Assembly (NCBI GenBank): GCA_037044905.1
Contig: JBAOKB010000147.1
Location: 806,001 to 870,000 of the forward strand
DNA from: Hortaea werneckii
Lineage: Eukaryota; Ascomycota; Dothideomycetes; Mycosphaerellales; Teratosphaeriaceae
DNA length: 64,000 nucleotides
Direction of reading: 5' to 3'
Part shown: positions 22,685 to 36,457 of the stretch, piece after piece
Layout of the letters: each line of letters opens with the position of its first letter
Numbering within the stretch: the stretch's first letter is position 1
Position numbers and translations under genes: made by a program
Notes under the pieces: generated by a model
The model's input: the letters and a program-made list of their open reading frames with translations, nothing else
Told to the model about the DNA's origin: nothing
Databases searched by the model: none

Positions 22685-23817
22685 CTACAGCTTACTGCCA
22701 GCGATCTTCTCATCCAGCTTCTTCTTTGCATCAACAGCCATCTTAGCGCTTAGACTGTTCTTCATGTCCATGACACCCACGAGCTGCTGCACTACGGCCA
22801 CCAAATTGCCATGCAAATCCCAAATCTCAACAGTGAGATCAAATCTCCCTCCTGCATCCCCCTTATCTTCGCACGCGTGAACAACCACACTTCGCCTCCC
22901 GCTGGCAAACCATGTTTGATGTCCACGCTCATTGATAGCGTAGGGTACAACCTAGGACTCTTCCAACCCCATGGCTTCTTAGGCGGCCCATTGCGGTTCC
23001 AATTCTGCTGACGCTCAAGTATCTGCCATTTCGTCTCCTTGGAGTCTGGAAAGTAATTCTCAAGCGGGATGCCCTGCCAATCGAATATCAGGCCCAAATT
23101 CTCGGGAGTCCAGCGGGATCCGCAGTCTTTTAGCCGCTTCCAGTTCTCGTTGTAGGAAGGATCTCGGCTTTCCTTGACGGGCAATGCAAAGATGATAGTG
23201 GCAAGTGATTTGGTAGGGTCTCCAGGCAGAGAAGGTCGAGTGGCGAAAACGCAATGAGGATCCTCCTGGCGCTCGATAGCGTCGACATCGAGTGGTGGTA
23301 TGGGTGGATCTAATTGGTATTTTGTGTCGACAGAGGGTTCATTGCGCCTTGCTTTTTCTCGGTTCATGTATCTGATCTCCAGTTAGTGTACTATGGTATT
23401 AGTGACTTGTGACATATGACTTACGTAGCATAACCGACAACCCTTTCTCTGCCATTTTGCTGTAAGCTGAAGTTCACTGTGCTGACAGCTTTACTGGCTC
23501 GCAACTCCCTAATAATGCACCCTCACCTCGCCAAGAGCGGTGGGCCTTAGATACTCGAAGTGTAAAGAAATGGCATCCCGTTGATTGAATTGCTTTAGCG
23601 TAGTGTGGAAATGCAGAGCTACAGACTTCATGATACAGTGTTTAGATAGCCACCATGCGCTGCCGTCCCGTAAGACCATTCCGGGTGGAATGTTGGCGCT
23701 GTACTCATGGCTGCTCACTTGTGTAGGCTTGGCTGCCTCGTCCAGGCACGGGATGTTTTTTCTATCCCCCATCAGAAGCTCTTTGGTCGACATATCCGGG
23801 TATGCGGTTAGGAACAT
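22685..23817 (-). CDS. Acyl-CoA thioesterase-like (double hot-dog) protein, frame broken
   Basis: Resembles the fungal thioesterase-like superfamily, which hydrolyses acyl-CoA thioesters. Visible pieces are EYSANIPPEWSYGTAAHGGY (about 23640-23710), LHFEYLRPTALGE (about 23540), QQNGRERVVGYAT (about 23450), and the second hot-dog repeat FATRPSLPGDPTKS through HGLPAGGEVWLFTRAK and GRFDLTVEIWDLHGNLVAV, ending at 22685. Three exons are inferred. Intron 23526-23477 (50 nt) has a GTGAGG donor and CACAG acceptor; intron 23424-23372 (53 nt) has GTAAGT and a CTAAC branch. Breaks are needed near 23682 (extra G), 23640 (missing base), at the 23527 splice junction (missing G) and near 22852 (missing G). 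Start is the ATG at 23817 or 23793. The family call rests on the hot-dog blocks. Confidence 0.68.
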
Positions 23818-24554
23818 GCGAAAGAAGCAGCAGAATTGATTGGAAAAAAGAGACAAACCACTTTGTAGACGGGGAAGAAAACGAAATGGCGGTTGTAATC
23901 TTTGCCCTCCCTTTCAATTGACTTACGACCACTGACTACGCCTGCTGTATGAGTCCCATCGCTCAACAACATTGCTTTTCCTGCCTACGACCAACCACTG
24001 CGGCTGACCTGAAACGCCCATTCGCAAAACCATTACAATTGCCATATCGGGGTTGAAATTATGGGACTCTGAGCCCAACAGAGGCGCGAAAAAGGAAGCG
24101 CAAACACGCTGCCACGAGTCACTGCCCGTCAGGATTAACTTCGTGGATCTCATCATCAGGTAGGCCCGAGATTTGAACTATGTTGCCGTGCTTGAGTCGA
24201 ATTCGAGGCATTCAAGGGATCTGATGTTTCTGCCTAAGAAGACCGTCGTCAAATCACGTTGCGAATAAGAGATGCGCTCAGATCAAACGGGCATTCCCGC
24301 ACCATCTCAGGGCGCGATTCTTACAGCAACAAACCAGATGAGAAAAGGTTAGAAGCCGGAAAAGCACCATTGCGCGTGCAAAACTTCGAACCCTACCAGG
24401 CTCAATGATTTCAAGGGCTCTATAAGCCTACAAAAAGGGGGCACAAAATATTTACTGAGGTACACGCGTAATTTACATCCACAACCACGTTTCGCTCTAA
24501 ATCACATCATTCCTTTACACGCTCTCCAAAACCAAGAGATGGAAGATTGAACCT
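23818..24554. other. Intergenic region
   Basis: About 740 bp between the thioesterase start and the 3' end of the DUF3429 gene, both on the minus strand. A small minus-strand frame at 23923-24156 shows no family features. Nothing else recognised. Confidence 0.45.
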
Positions 24555-25802
24555 CTACTCATCGTCTTCCTCCTCCTCCTCCTCTTCCTCGTCAGAAGAT
24601 CCCAGGAAATTTCTCCTGGCCTCCTCTTCCTCCACAACCATCTCCTCCTGCTGCTGCCTAAGCGCGCGGATCCTGTCTCCAGGGCCTGGCAGTCTGCCGA
24701 TGCGGTCCGCAATCTGCCCTCTGCCGATCAAGCTGGCGACGATGGCGGAGCCGACGATGAAGGTGAGCACAAAGCGGTAGACGCCGTACCACGCCGGAGC
24801 CCAGCCGCGCTTCGAAGCCCGCGAGTCGGTGTAGTAGAGGAAGTTGAAGATGAGGAATTGGGAGATCAAAGCGTATTCAGCGGGGAGCAAGATGGTAGGC
24901 CAAGCGAGGGCAGTGCTGACAACGCCGATTTGGTAGCGAGAGTAGCCCTTGTAGCCACCAAAGCCGGCCCATTCAAGACCCCAATGGATGGCACCCAGGA
25001 AAGAAATGATCTGTAAGGTGGGAACGCGTCAGCCAAATGTTTCGATGACGGATTAAAGCTCGTGCCATTCAAGGGTAGTGTAGATACGTACCACTGCACC
25101 GTATCCGATCTGCAGAGGCTCGATAGCGTGGAGAGCTAGCTCAGCGGTGCGTTCGCTCATAAGGAAGCCAGTTCCAGTGACGGCGGCGCGGTTGATTTCC
25201 CACGCGCAGTAAACGGTCGAGAGAGAGGTTGCGGCGTAGGGGATGACACCCGCCATACCGACGTAGTAGGCTTCCTTGGGGACGCCTTGGAGGGAGAAAG
25301 TCTCACGGATGGTATTCTATAGCAATGAATTAGTGACCACTCCTTTGCTGCCAGGTCCTGTGTGGCACACAGCAGATACGAAATCTGGCTATGCACAAGA
25401 AGTCCGCAGCTTCCGCTTACCAAGTCTGACTTGATGCCGCCCATCATTTCATGGTCGTCATGCTCCTTCTGCGAGCCCTCTTGTACACCGACTTCACCGA
25501 GGGTACGGGTGCTGGACTCGGTGCTAACAATTTCCGGCGTAGCCTGCAGCTTTTCCTTTTGAAGCTCGGTCTCGTTGGCCTTGTCGATCTCGTCCACCAT
25601 CTGGCGATCTCCGTAACGGCCGGTCGCTTGCCATCTGACCAAGCTAACAGTCTTCGGCGCGAATGGTCTCAGAGCTGTCGTCGGGCGGGCAGAAGAGGCG
25701 GAGAGGGTGGAGAGCTGCGAGCGGAAATGCTGCTGAACAGGCTGGCGGGTGGTGAGAGAGCGGAGGAGGCTCCTCCGTGGCGGCAGAGCGAAGCATGGCC
25801 AT
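24555..25802 (-). CDS. DUF3429 (TMEM69-like) mitochondrial inner-membrane protein
   Basis: Three exons: 25802-25421, 25316-25092 and 25010-24555. Introns are 25420-25317 (GTAAGC donor, CTATAG acceptor) and 25091-25011 (GTACGT donor, TTACAG acceptor). The N-terminus is Arg/Ser-rich (RSLLRSLTTRQPVQQHFRSQ), a mitochondrial targeting signal. The DUF3429 region has several hydrophobic helices: YVGMAGVIPYAATSLSTV, IISFLGAIHWGLEWAGFGGY, GVVSTALAWPTILLPAEYAL and YGVYRFVLTFIVGSAIVAS. It ends in a striking run of Glu/Asp (24558-24600). Function is unknown in the family. The likely ATG (25802 or 25796, MAMLRSAA) is one base out of frame with the presequence, so a further indel near 25780 is suspected. 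Divergent from VPS13. Confidence 0.82.
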
Positions 25803-26706
25803 GGTTACTGCCCCGGATAGGGTGTCCGAGGGCGGGAGGCCGGAATGGGCGTGGTTGTGGAGCGGAGAGTGGAGATTGGAGATTTCAATGGCAGTTTGAA
25901 GTGAAGTTCAGGAACTGGCTGGGACCAGGCGGCGCACCGGCGGGCAGGGAGCTCGCGGAAGAGCTTGGCGCGAAGTCCCGAGTCGACCGAACTTTACGCG
26001 GGCTGGCGCGATGATCTTGGATGGCGTCGCGATGCTGTCAGCGATCGTGCCAGCGAAATACGCATCCATATTGGCCGAGGACAACGAGGAACATGGGCAT
26101 GAACGTCGCATTGAAATTCATGTCACGACTGTCGCTTGAAAGAAAAATCACGTGTGCAGAGTACCGTTTTGGAAATGCTCGACCTTGATATATGAGACTT
26201 GTATTTTTTCTTCTCCAGTTAATCCGTCCTCATCAGTCAAGAAGGCACGGCACGGCTGCTGCTGCAAGATGACGTGGGTCGCACGGCCACACCACATCAG
26301 CGGGGCAGCCACGATGCATCGAGACGCGCATGGCAGCCTTGGGCAGCTCCAGTTCGTCTCCAGGAGGTGTAATTGAACTTCATCTCATTTTGAATCGTTG
26401 TCTTCATTCCACCCACAACCTAGGTGCGGTTGGTGTCCAGTGGTCTAGGCGAGTCAGGTAGTTGCTACGCCATCGTTCAAATCCACATTTCGACGGCGAT
26501 TCGTCTTCCACCGCCGCCTCTCTTCTCTCTCTTCACTTGAGACCGCCTTGACCGACCACGCGCTTTGACGGAGGCATCCGACAGACCTCGATCTTGATAC
26601 GAGCCATGAGGTGACGACGTCCACACACTTGTTATCCGACCAACTCTTGACAACACCTCTTACCTATCACGTGCCCCGGCCAGGGTAAAGGCCACCTACC
26701 GCTGCC
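25803..26706. other. Divergent promoter region between DUF3429 and VPS13
   Basis: About 900 bp holding both promoters. A tRNA-like B-box string near 26474-26483 was examined and rejected. No gene recognised. Confidence 0.45.
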
Positions 26707-29700
26707 ATGGTCCTCGAATCATTGGTGGCTAACCTCCTGAACCGCTTTTTGGGCATGTACGTCCGCAACTTCAACCCAAACCAGCTCAACGTCGGCATCT
26801 GGAATGGTGATGTCAAGCTCCGCGACCTCGAGCTTCGTCGTGAAGCCCTCGATCAGTTCCATCTCCCTTTGAATGTTGTCGCTGGACACATCAGCAGTCT
26901 CGTGTTGAAGATACCATGGAGCAATCTACGAGGACAGCCAGTGCAAATACACATTGAAGACGTGTTCCTTTGGCAGCACCGAAAGAAGATGAAGAGTACG
27001 ATCCAGCAGAGGAGGAACGGCGAGCTCATGCAGTAAAGATGGAGAAGCTGGACTCTGCAGAGCTGTTGAAGGAACGGAACACGGAGGGAATGACCGAGGC
27101 GGAGCAGAAGAAGCAGCAGTCTTTCACCGCTGCTCTTACAACAACCATCATCGACAACGTACAGATCCAGGTGAAGAACGTGCACATCCGCTACGAGGAC
27201 GCAGTCTCAGACCCTGGACATCCTTTTGCCGCTGGTCTCACCTTACAGGAGTTGAGCGCGGTGAGTACAGACGAAAATTGGCGACCGACTTGGGTCCAAA
27301 GTACGACGCCTACCACACACAAGCTTGCAACACTCGGATCCTTGGCGGTGTACTGGGACACAGAGGCTTCACTCTTGGGAACCGGGACAGGCGAACAACC
27401 CGCCAAGGATCAAGGTATTGGCAGCGCGGAACTGAAGAACAAGTTAAGGAGCCTGATTGTAAAGGGAGACAGCCCAGAGGTAGAGCAACACCAGTACATT
27501 CTCAAGCCAGTATCTGGTCGAGCTGGATTGGAGATGGACAAGACCGGCAGGACAGACAGACCAAAGACGAAGGCCCGTCTGCTCTTCAACGAACTCGGCT
27601 TTGTCTTGGACGATCATCAGTACCGCGATGCGCTGATGCTCGTCGACCTATTCCATTACTTTATCCGACATCAAGAGTACCGTAAATTCCAACCCAAGAA
27701 GTCTGCGAAAGAAGACCCGAAAGCGTGGCTTCAATTTGCTGGAAAAGCTGTATTGGATCGCATCCACGACAAGAACTACCGCTGGACCTGGGCTTATTTT
27801 GCCGAACGGAGAGATGACAGGAAAGCCTACATCAAGCTCTTCAAGAAGAAGAAACGGGAAGAGAAGTTCACCCCTGACGAAGCTAAGGAGCTTGACAAGC
27901 TCGAACGCAAACTCTCGTATGAAGACCTCCGATTCTGGCGCTCACTAGCGCGAAACGAGCTCAAGAAAGAAGGTGGGCTGCAGAAGAAGCAACAACCACA
28001 ACAGAGCAGCTGGACCAGCTGGATCTGGGGTTCCGGATCTTCTAGCCAACAGCAGAAGAAGGAGGTCCCTGGTGAAGGTGGCGACGAGGGACTCACTGAA
28101 GACGACCGCAAGAAGCTGTACAACGCGATCGATTTTGACGAGAAGCAGAACCTCACAGAAGCGGTCGATATGCCGAGAGAGGCGGTCAAGCTACAGGTGG
28201 ATATGAACCTGAAGACTGGCTCGTTCACACTAATGAAGGATCCTCACGGAAGGAAGACGGACATTCTGAGATTGCTATTTGACGACTTCAGTACAGAATT
28301 CATTCAGCGGACAGACAGCACGCTAGTGGATCTCAGCTTAGGCGGTATGAGGTTGTACGATGGTTCGACTGAAGGAAATCTCTACGAACAGATGTTACAC
28401 GTCAAAGACGCGCCACCCATTCCCGATAGTCAACGCATTCAAGAATTAGGCGAAGACGGTAAGCCTAGCTCTAAGGTAGAGGATGAAGATGATGAGGACG
28501 AGGAACAAGATCCTTTCTTCAGCATGTCCTTCGAGCAGAATCCGCTAGACGGTCACGCAGACTCGGCTCTCAACCTCAAGCTGAAAGCAATGGAGATTAT
28601 CTACAACCCGAACTTCGTCGTGCAGGTTACCAAGTTCTTCCAACCCCCCGAAAAGCACATGGAATCTATCGGTGCTCTTATGGAGACTGCTGGCTCTACA
28701 GTGGAAGGTTTGAGGCAGCAAACTCGGGCTGGTCTAGAATACGCTCTCACTGAGCACAAGACCCTTGATGTGCAATTGGATTTGCAGGCTCCGTTGATCG
28801 TCGTTCCAGATTCCGTGACAAAGAAGAGCTCCATTTGTCTCATTTTGGACGCCGGTCATGCGAGCGTCAGAAGCGATCTCATCGACAAGGCGACTTTAAG
28901 CGATATCCAAAACAAACAGAAACAGCAGTATACTGAACAAGACTTTAAGCAGCTCGAGTCGCTGATGTATGACAAGTTTGTGCTGAAGCTCGAAAGTACA
29001 CAGGTGCTCATCGGCACTACGATCGAAGAGACCAGGAAACAGCTCGACGAGACGGCGAACGGAGATAGCAAGGCACCCGGGAAAAGCTTCCATGTTGTTG
29101 AGCGCATCAACATGGACTTTACGATCGAGACCTGCATCGTTCCCAAGGCCGCCGACTTGACGAAGTTTAGAATTGTGGGACATCTGCCAATGCTACATGC
29201 CAAGATGAGCGACGCAAAGTACAAGTCAATCATGAAGCTATTGGACTTCGCTATTCCGAAGTTCGACGACAAGAAAGCTGCACCAGAGAAGCCAGCGGGC
29301 GCAGAAACGCAGAAGGGCAACAGAAGAAAGAGTGCTCTTGGCGTGGATGCAGTAGGCCGACCGAGAGGAAAGAGCTTTCAGGCTTCCAAGGAGGAGCTCG
29401 TCGTTGAGGAGGAACTGGGCGAGAAGGAGAAGAAGAGAGAGCGTGAGGCTAAAGCTGGTCCTCCTGCGACTCCTAACAGACAGGGCAAGAAGCAGTCTCA
29501 AGTGAACCCAGCGCAGAGAAACTTTGAGTTCAGATTCACAGTCGACAGGCTACAAGGAAGTCTATACAGGGTCGACCCAGAAGGCAAGAGAAAAGATCAG
29601 TTGCTGGTGGATCTTATCGCGGAGACCTTCCACCTCGAGTTCTATCAGCGGCCTTATGACATGGTAGCTGATGTCAAATTGCGCTCTTTGACTGTCGAAG

Positions 29701-32700
29701 ATCATGTTGAGGAAGCGCCAGCGCCAGAATTTAAGAACCTCATCAGCAGTGAAGACCTCTACACTCAAAAGCAGCAGGACCTTCTGAGTATCCAATTCAT
29801 CATGGTCAACAAAGATCATCCAGAATTTGAGAGCAAGTACGAGGGAATCAAGACCAACCTGGATGTCTCAGTTTCGACGATCAATCTTATGGTCACCAGA
29901 AGGACCTTGCTTACCCTTCTAGACTTTGTCATGGTTACCTTTGCGCCGCCTGCGGACACCAGCCAGCAGGAGAAGCCGAAGGAAATCGCGTCAGGTGAGG
30001 CAGAAGAGCAGAAGCAACCGGAGCAACAGCAGGACAAGATTCGGATCAAGGCTGAACTTCGACGAATCGCTGTCATCCTAAACAACGATGGCATCAGGCT
30101 TGCTACGCTGAGCTTGACTTCTGCGGAGGTTTCTGTCTTCCTCGCTGGCAAGACAATGCAGATTGGCGGTCGTCTAGGGAACCTCGGCCTGGTAGACGAT
30201 GTCAACCAAGGCGTCTCAGAAGATTCTGCGCTCAGACAACTTGTCAGTATACAGGGAGACGAGCTGATGGACTTCAAATACGAGACATTCGACTCTGAAT
30301 CGTCTTCCTACCCGGGTCACGATACAACTATATTCTTGCGATCAGGCTCAATCAAAGTCAACTTCGTGACCGAGCCTTTCAGGAAGATCATGGAGTTCGG
30401 CGTGAAGTTCGGCAAGATGCAAGCCATTTTCAATGCCGCACGACAGGCCGCTGCGAACCAGGCAAGTAAGGTGCAAGAAAGCACAAGCAAGATGCACTTT
30501 GACATTGTCATCAAAACGCCAATCGTCGCATTCCCCCGCATGGTCGTCACTGAGAATCCACAGAGAGATATGATGACTGCTTACCTCGGTGAAATCTATG
30601 CAAACAATAAGTTCGTGCCGCTGGAGGAAGGCAAAGCGGATAGTCAGATAGCAAACAAGCTGTCTGCGGGCATCCGCAATGTCCGATTGACGTCCACATT
30701 CAACTATGCCGACGATAAGTCTGAAGAGCTTGAAATGATTGACAAGGTTGGCTTGGACTTTAACATTACGCAAGTCGAGCATGAACCAGGACTGGAAAGG
30801 CCGGATATGGAGATTGAAGGCTCCATGAGTAACATTAATCTCAGAATCACTGAAGCGCAGCTCAAGTTCATCATGGAACTCTCGAGAAACATTCCACAAG
30901 CTTTCGCGCTTGAAAGTGACGAGGAGATGGAGGAGGAAGTCGACCAAGATTTGCCCGAATCTCTGGTCGAAAACGCTGAAAGGGCCCAGTCTAATGGTGA
31001 GAAGAAGTCTATCAAGAGTGGCGAAGAAGCCGGAGCACAACATCTTGGACCAGAGCTTGGCCAAGATGGCGAAACGTGGACGAAGTTGGATCTTATTTTC
31101 AAGGTTGGCGCTATCGGACTCGAACTGGTGTCAGGCAAGATCGACGAACCCATTGGCGACCTGGAAGCAGCCAGCCTGTCGAAATTCTCCTCAACGAGAC
31201 GAGCGTAAAGCTTCGTATGATGAGTGACGGCGCAATGGAAAGCGAGCTGTTGGTGCAGTCTTTCACGATTACGGACACGAGGAGCAAGGAGAAGAACAAG
31301 TTCCGGAAGATCATGAGCTTGATCAATGACGATGTAAAGCAGCAATTCATGGCATCTGTGTCAATCTCAGGCGGAGAGGAAAGGCATCTAATCGCGCTGC
31401 TCACTGTGGACAGCCCAAGGGTTATATTTGCACTGGACTACCTGTTTGCACTTCTAAACTTTGTCAACACAGGAATGGCGCAAGATGAGCCATTGGTTGT
31501 CGAGGAGGAAGAGGAGAATGAAGAAGGAACAGCCTGAAGATGAAGACGGAAGCAGCGCTGGCACGCAAGAGCTTGTTCAGCGTCAGCAGCGCGCCCAAGA
31601 AAAAGAACAACCACAGCCAGAGGGTGGCATGAGCATCTCGTATCGCGTTAATGTCGTGGATGCGCAAGTCGTGCTCATCGCCAACCCGGCCATTGGCAAT
31701 TCGGAGGCTATCGTTCTTGGCACGAAGCAGGTGCTCGTCTCGCAACAGCATGCAATGACGCTACAGGTGGAAAAGATTGGCATGTTCTTGTGTCGCATGG
31801 ATCAATTCGATACCTCGAAGCTGCGAATCCTGGACGACTTCAGCATCCAAACTTCGCTTGACATGCGTTCTCAAGCCAAAGATTCATCCCTTATGAGCAT
31901 ACATGTCGATATTGAACCCTTGGTATTGCGCCTGTCACTTCGAGATGTCTTGCTAGCGACACAAATCGTTAATCGTGCTTCAGCCATGTCTGGCGATCAG
32001 GATAAGAAGCTCGAAGAGGAAGGTCCGAAGAAGATTGCTCAGGTCAAGGATTCTTCTTCTCGACCGAAGACGCCAAAGTCTGCAAAGAAGACCACTGCTT
32101 CGGCGACGGTGCAGAAGCCGACGGCGAAGACCATCACGACAAAGAGGTCAGCCCAGCGACCGCAGCAGGAGCAACAAGCACTCCCAGGCTCAGCCGTAAT
32201 GAAACGCGAGGAGATGAAGCTTCAAATGGAGGGTATCCGTGTGGTCCTCATCGGAGACCTTCACGAATTGCCCATACTCGACTGGAGCGTAAAGCGCTTC
32301 GATGTCGACGTTCGCGATTGGACTGGCAACATGACGGCGGACACACAGATCGATACCTTCTTCAATGTGTACAACTTTTCCAAATCTGCATGGGAGCCGT
32401 TCATTGAGCCGTGGACTGTGGGCTTCCACATGTCGAAAGAGGTCAATCCGGATAAGCTGGCTGTAGAGCTCTACTCGCGAAAGATGCTTGAATTGACCGT
32501 TACCTCCGCTAGCATAGCTTTGGCATCCAAGTCTGCGCAATTCCTTTCGTCTGAGGAAGATGTGCTTTCGAAGCCGAGGGGCAACGATTCACCGTACAGG
32601 ATCCGCAACTACACTGGCTTCGATGCTAACGTTCTGGGCCAGTGGCGAGAGCGGCGATGACGAAGGCCATGCCGCGAAGCTTGAAGACGGCGAGGAGAAA

Positions 32701-35700
32701 CCTTGGCGATTCGAAGACCCTACCACAACGCGTGAACTCTGTCACCTGAAGGCCAGACTGGTGTGATCGGCGTTCAGCTGGAGGGCAGCGGCTTCGAGAG
32801 CATTGATCGGATTGGAGTTAATCGCGAAGGCGAGACCTTGTACAATCTCAAACCTCGGAAAGACAAGGTCCAGCATCGCATGCTCGTTGAAGTCTCGCTT
32901 GGCACGGACAACGTCAAGTATATCACGCTTCGGTCGCCGCTACTGGTCGAGAATCACACACAGATCCCGGTTGAGATCGGCGTCTACAGTCCTGACGAGG
33001 GCCACTTGCTCAAGATTGAGAAGGTGGCCCCAGGTGAGTCACGGCCAGCTCCCGTGGGTGCAGCCTTTATGCACTCACTGGTTGTCCGTCCTGACCAGGG
33101 CTTTGGCTACACCTGGTCAAACGAACGCTTATTCTGGAAAGACATGCTCAAGCGCCCGGTACGCACCATGACCTGCGCAGGCGAGCAGGATCAACAAGGC
33201 CCACCGTTCTTCTTCCAAACTCAGGCCGTGTTTGACAAGAACAACCCACTGACGGCTGTTTACCCATATATGCGCATTCGACTGTCAGCACCTATTGAGA
33301 TCCAAAATCTGTTGCCTTTCGATTTCAAGTACCGCATCTATGATAAGAACACCAAGAAGGACTGGACCAACTTCCTACGCAAGGGTGGCGTGAGCCCGGT
33401 ACACGTCGTGGAGCTCTCCCATCTGCTCTTGATGAGTATCGACATGGAGGACATGCCATTCAAGGCCAGCGAGTTTGCTATCATCAATTCAAACAACGAG
33501 GCCGAGTTCCGGCGTGAAAAGAACCTAGTGATCAAGGATAGTAATGACCTTGACCTGCGACTGAAACTGCATTATTACAACGTGCCAGATAGCGGTGGAG
33601 CGTTCAAGATCACCGTCTATTCACCCTATGTCATCCTCAACAGAACGGGACTTGAGCTTGACATCAAGAGCAAGGCCTACTTTGGGCTCCACCCGATCTG
33701 CTGCAGGACAAACGGTCTCGGATCCAGACACTGACGCTCGGCGACGCACGTCCCTTCATGTTCTCTATCCCACAGACGACAAGAAGAACCGTGCCTTGAT
33801 CAAGATTGGTGATTCTGCATGGAGTCAGCCGGTCAGTTTTGACGCCATCGGTGCGGTAGTCGACGTCAAGCTGCCAGCCCAATCTGGACGTGCAGAGATG
33901 CATGCCGGCTTGAAGGTCATGGAGGGCGAGGGCAAGTACAAGTTGACGAAGGTCGTCACAATCACACCTCGCTTCATCGTGAAGAACCGGCTATCCGAGG
34001 AAATTCAAATCCGTGAACCAGGCTCATCAGAAGCCGCGACTTTGAACTCGGGCGAGTTGCATCCGCTTCGGTTTTTGAAGCAGAGTACAGGTCAGCAGCT
34101 GTGCCTTTGCTTCCCGGGTGTCAACAATACGTGGTCTGCTCCTTTTGACATCGGCAACGTTGGTAGCGTGCATGTCAAGCTTGCCAAATCTGGCGAGAGA
34201 CAGAAGCTCATCAGAGTTGAGATCTTGATGGAGGATGCCATGATATTCTTGCATTTGAGCTTGGAAACAAAGCACTGGCCTTTCTCAATGCGGAACGAGA
34301 GCGACCAGGAGTTCCTTTTCTGGCAAGCGAACCCCAATGTTGATGACGAGGAGGAGGACGGACCTCAGGTTGGAAGCCGATCCGCTATCGACTGCCGCCG
34401 AGGAGCATCATGCCTTACGCGTGGGACTACCCCTCAACCAAGAACAAGAACCTCGTCCTCAGCGCGAATGGCAAGGAGCGTCACGTCAAGCTTGCTGAGA
34501 TTGGTAACCTGATTCCCATGAGGTTGCCAGCAGCTCAAGGTCAAACTCAACAGAAACACAAGATTATCGATCTCAATGTCGTGGCCGAGGGACCAACCCA
34601 AACACTGGTGATGTCTGACTACAACCCATCGAAGAGCATTTACAAGCAGAAGTCAGCTTCGGCGAGCGCATCCACCACGGCAGGCTTTGAGGTGAAGGAG
34701 CAAGATGCCGATGTCAACATGCGCGCCACGCTAAGATTTGCGGGTATTGGCATCTCCCTGATCAACCGTCAGCTGCGCGAACTCGTCTACGTCACGTGGC
34801 GAGACATCGAGCTGAAGTACACTGATTCGCCGCTGTACCAGAATGTCGCCTTGACGGTCAAATGGATCCAGATAGACAACCAGCTTTATGGCGGTATCTT
34901 CCCGCTACTCTTCTACCCCAGTGTGGTTCCAAAGACTGGCAAAGAAATGGAGGCGCACCCTATCTTCCGGACGGCTATCACAAGAGTAAAGGATGATTCA
35001 TACGGCGTGCTCTACATTAAGTATTTCTCCTTCCTGATGCAGCAGATGACCATTGAAATCGACGAGGATTTCATCTTCGCGCTCCTCGACTTCACAAAAG
35101 TGCCAGGCGCCTCCTGGACTGAGGAGAAGGAAGGCAATCTTGTGCCTGACACACTCGACGTTCCGGAGCCGCAACAGGAGCAATCGGGCCAAGACATCTA
35201 CTTCGAGCTTTTGCATTTGCAGCCGATGCAATTTGACTTGTCTTTCGTGCGTACCGAACGCATCAACGCAGAAGACACGGGCAGCTCTTCATCAAATCCG
35301 TTCATGTTTGCTGTCAATGTGTTGACCATGTCGATCGGCAATGTCAACGATGCGCCGATTCGTTACAATGCATTGATGCTGGAGAATGCTCGTCTGTCGG
35401 TCGGCGCACTCATCAACAACGTGCAGAGTCACTATGTGCAAGAATCGCTACGTCAAGTGCACATCGTCATTGGCTCTGCCGACTTCCTCGGCAATCCAGT
35501 CGGTCTCTTCAACAACATCAGCTCTGGTGTCGCAGACATTTTCTATGAGCCATACCAAGGCCTGGTCACTGACCGTCCTCAGGACCTTGGCGTTGGTATT
35601 GCGAAGGGGCTAGTAGCTTCGTCAAGAAGAGTGTCTTTGGTCTGTCAGACAGTGTCTCGAAGTTTACTGGCAGCATTAGCAAAGGGTTGGCAGCGGCGTC

Positions 35701-36457
35701 CATGGATAAGGAGTTCCAGGATGCGCGTCGGATGTCCCGATCACGCAACCGGCCAAAGCATGCACTCTACGGCATCACTTCTGGTGGCAATGCTTTCGCC
35801 AGCAGTCTGGCAAGTGGTATTGGTGGCCTTGCTCGCCAGCCCATGCAGGGCGCTGAAAAAGAGGGTGCCGCAGGTTTTGTCAAGGGTGTAGGTAAAGGCT
35901 TGCTTCGGTCTCGCCACTAAGCCTGCTATCGGTGCCTTCGACCTTGCTTCGAACATGGCGGAAGGTGTGCGCAACACGACCACCGTCTTCGATCAAGAAG
36001 GCCTCGATCGCGTACGTCTGGCTCGCTTCATTGGAATGGACGGATCGTGCGTCCATACAGTCAGCGCGAAGCGCTTGGGCAGTTCTGGCTGAAGACTCTG
36101 GACAACGGTAAATACTTCAACGAGTATTACATTGCCCATCTTGAGCTCAACCAAGGCTCGCAAGGCGACAAGCAGCAGCAGAGCCGAGGCCAGGGCTCGG
36201 AGGCGTCAATGCTCGTCATGATCACTTACAACGCCATCATGCTTGTACGAGCTAAGAGGCTGACGACCGAATGGGAAGTTCCGCTCAAGGACATCCAGAC
36301 CATCAGCAAGGAGCGTACGGGCATGAGCATTATTCTCAAGGGTGGAACGAATGGACCCTTCGTGCCTATCGCGGATGAGACGAGTCGGAACTGGTTATAC
36401 AGACAGGTCGCTGTGGCGGTGAATGCGTACAACGATAAGTGGAATGCGAAGGGGTAG
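26707..36457 (+). CDS. VPS13: VPS13 bridge-like lipid transfer protein, with 10-11 frame breaks
   Basis: Vps13 is a rod-shaped hydrophobic-groove protein that moves phospholipids in bulk at membrane contact sites (ER, mitochondria, vacuole, endosome, prospore membrane). The start MVLESLVANLLNRFLGMYVR is the chorein motif, followed by LNVGIWNGDVKLRDLELRRE. The VAB/SHR-BD region spans about 32.6-34.6 kb, and the APT1-like and C-terminal region includes RQLRELVYVTWRDIELKY and YYIAHLEL near 36.1 kb, closing with a PH-like end. Corrected length is near 3,240 residues (yeast 3,144). Frame changes lie near 26969, 31188, 31520, 32630, 32736, 33684, 33770 (probable), 34370, 35608, 35908 and 36046. Most can be explained by one base lost from a run, e.g. 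TTTT to TTT at 26968 and GGGGG to GGGG at 35608. Everything else is conserved and in order, so a functional gene with consensus errors is far likelier than a pseudogene. Confidence 0.93.

Noticed and set aside
23923..24156. 77-codon minus-strand frame upstream of the thioesterase as an extra first exon
   Set aside because: No similarity to the family N-terminus and no convincing donor joining it to the next exon.
26426..26487. tRNA-like sequence (A-box-like TGGTCTAGGCGA and B-box-like GTTCAAATCC)
   Set aside because: The bases flanking the TTCAAAT loop do not pair into a T stem, and no acceptor stem forms. Probably chance.
26707..36457. VPS13 as a pseudogene or a case of programmed frameshifting
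   Set aside because: All conserved blocks remain in order with no other decay. Ten or more breaks, several at ordinary homopolymers, do not fit programmed frameshifting and are shared by many unrelated genes.
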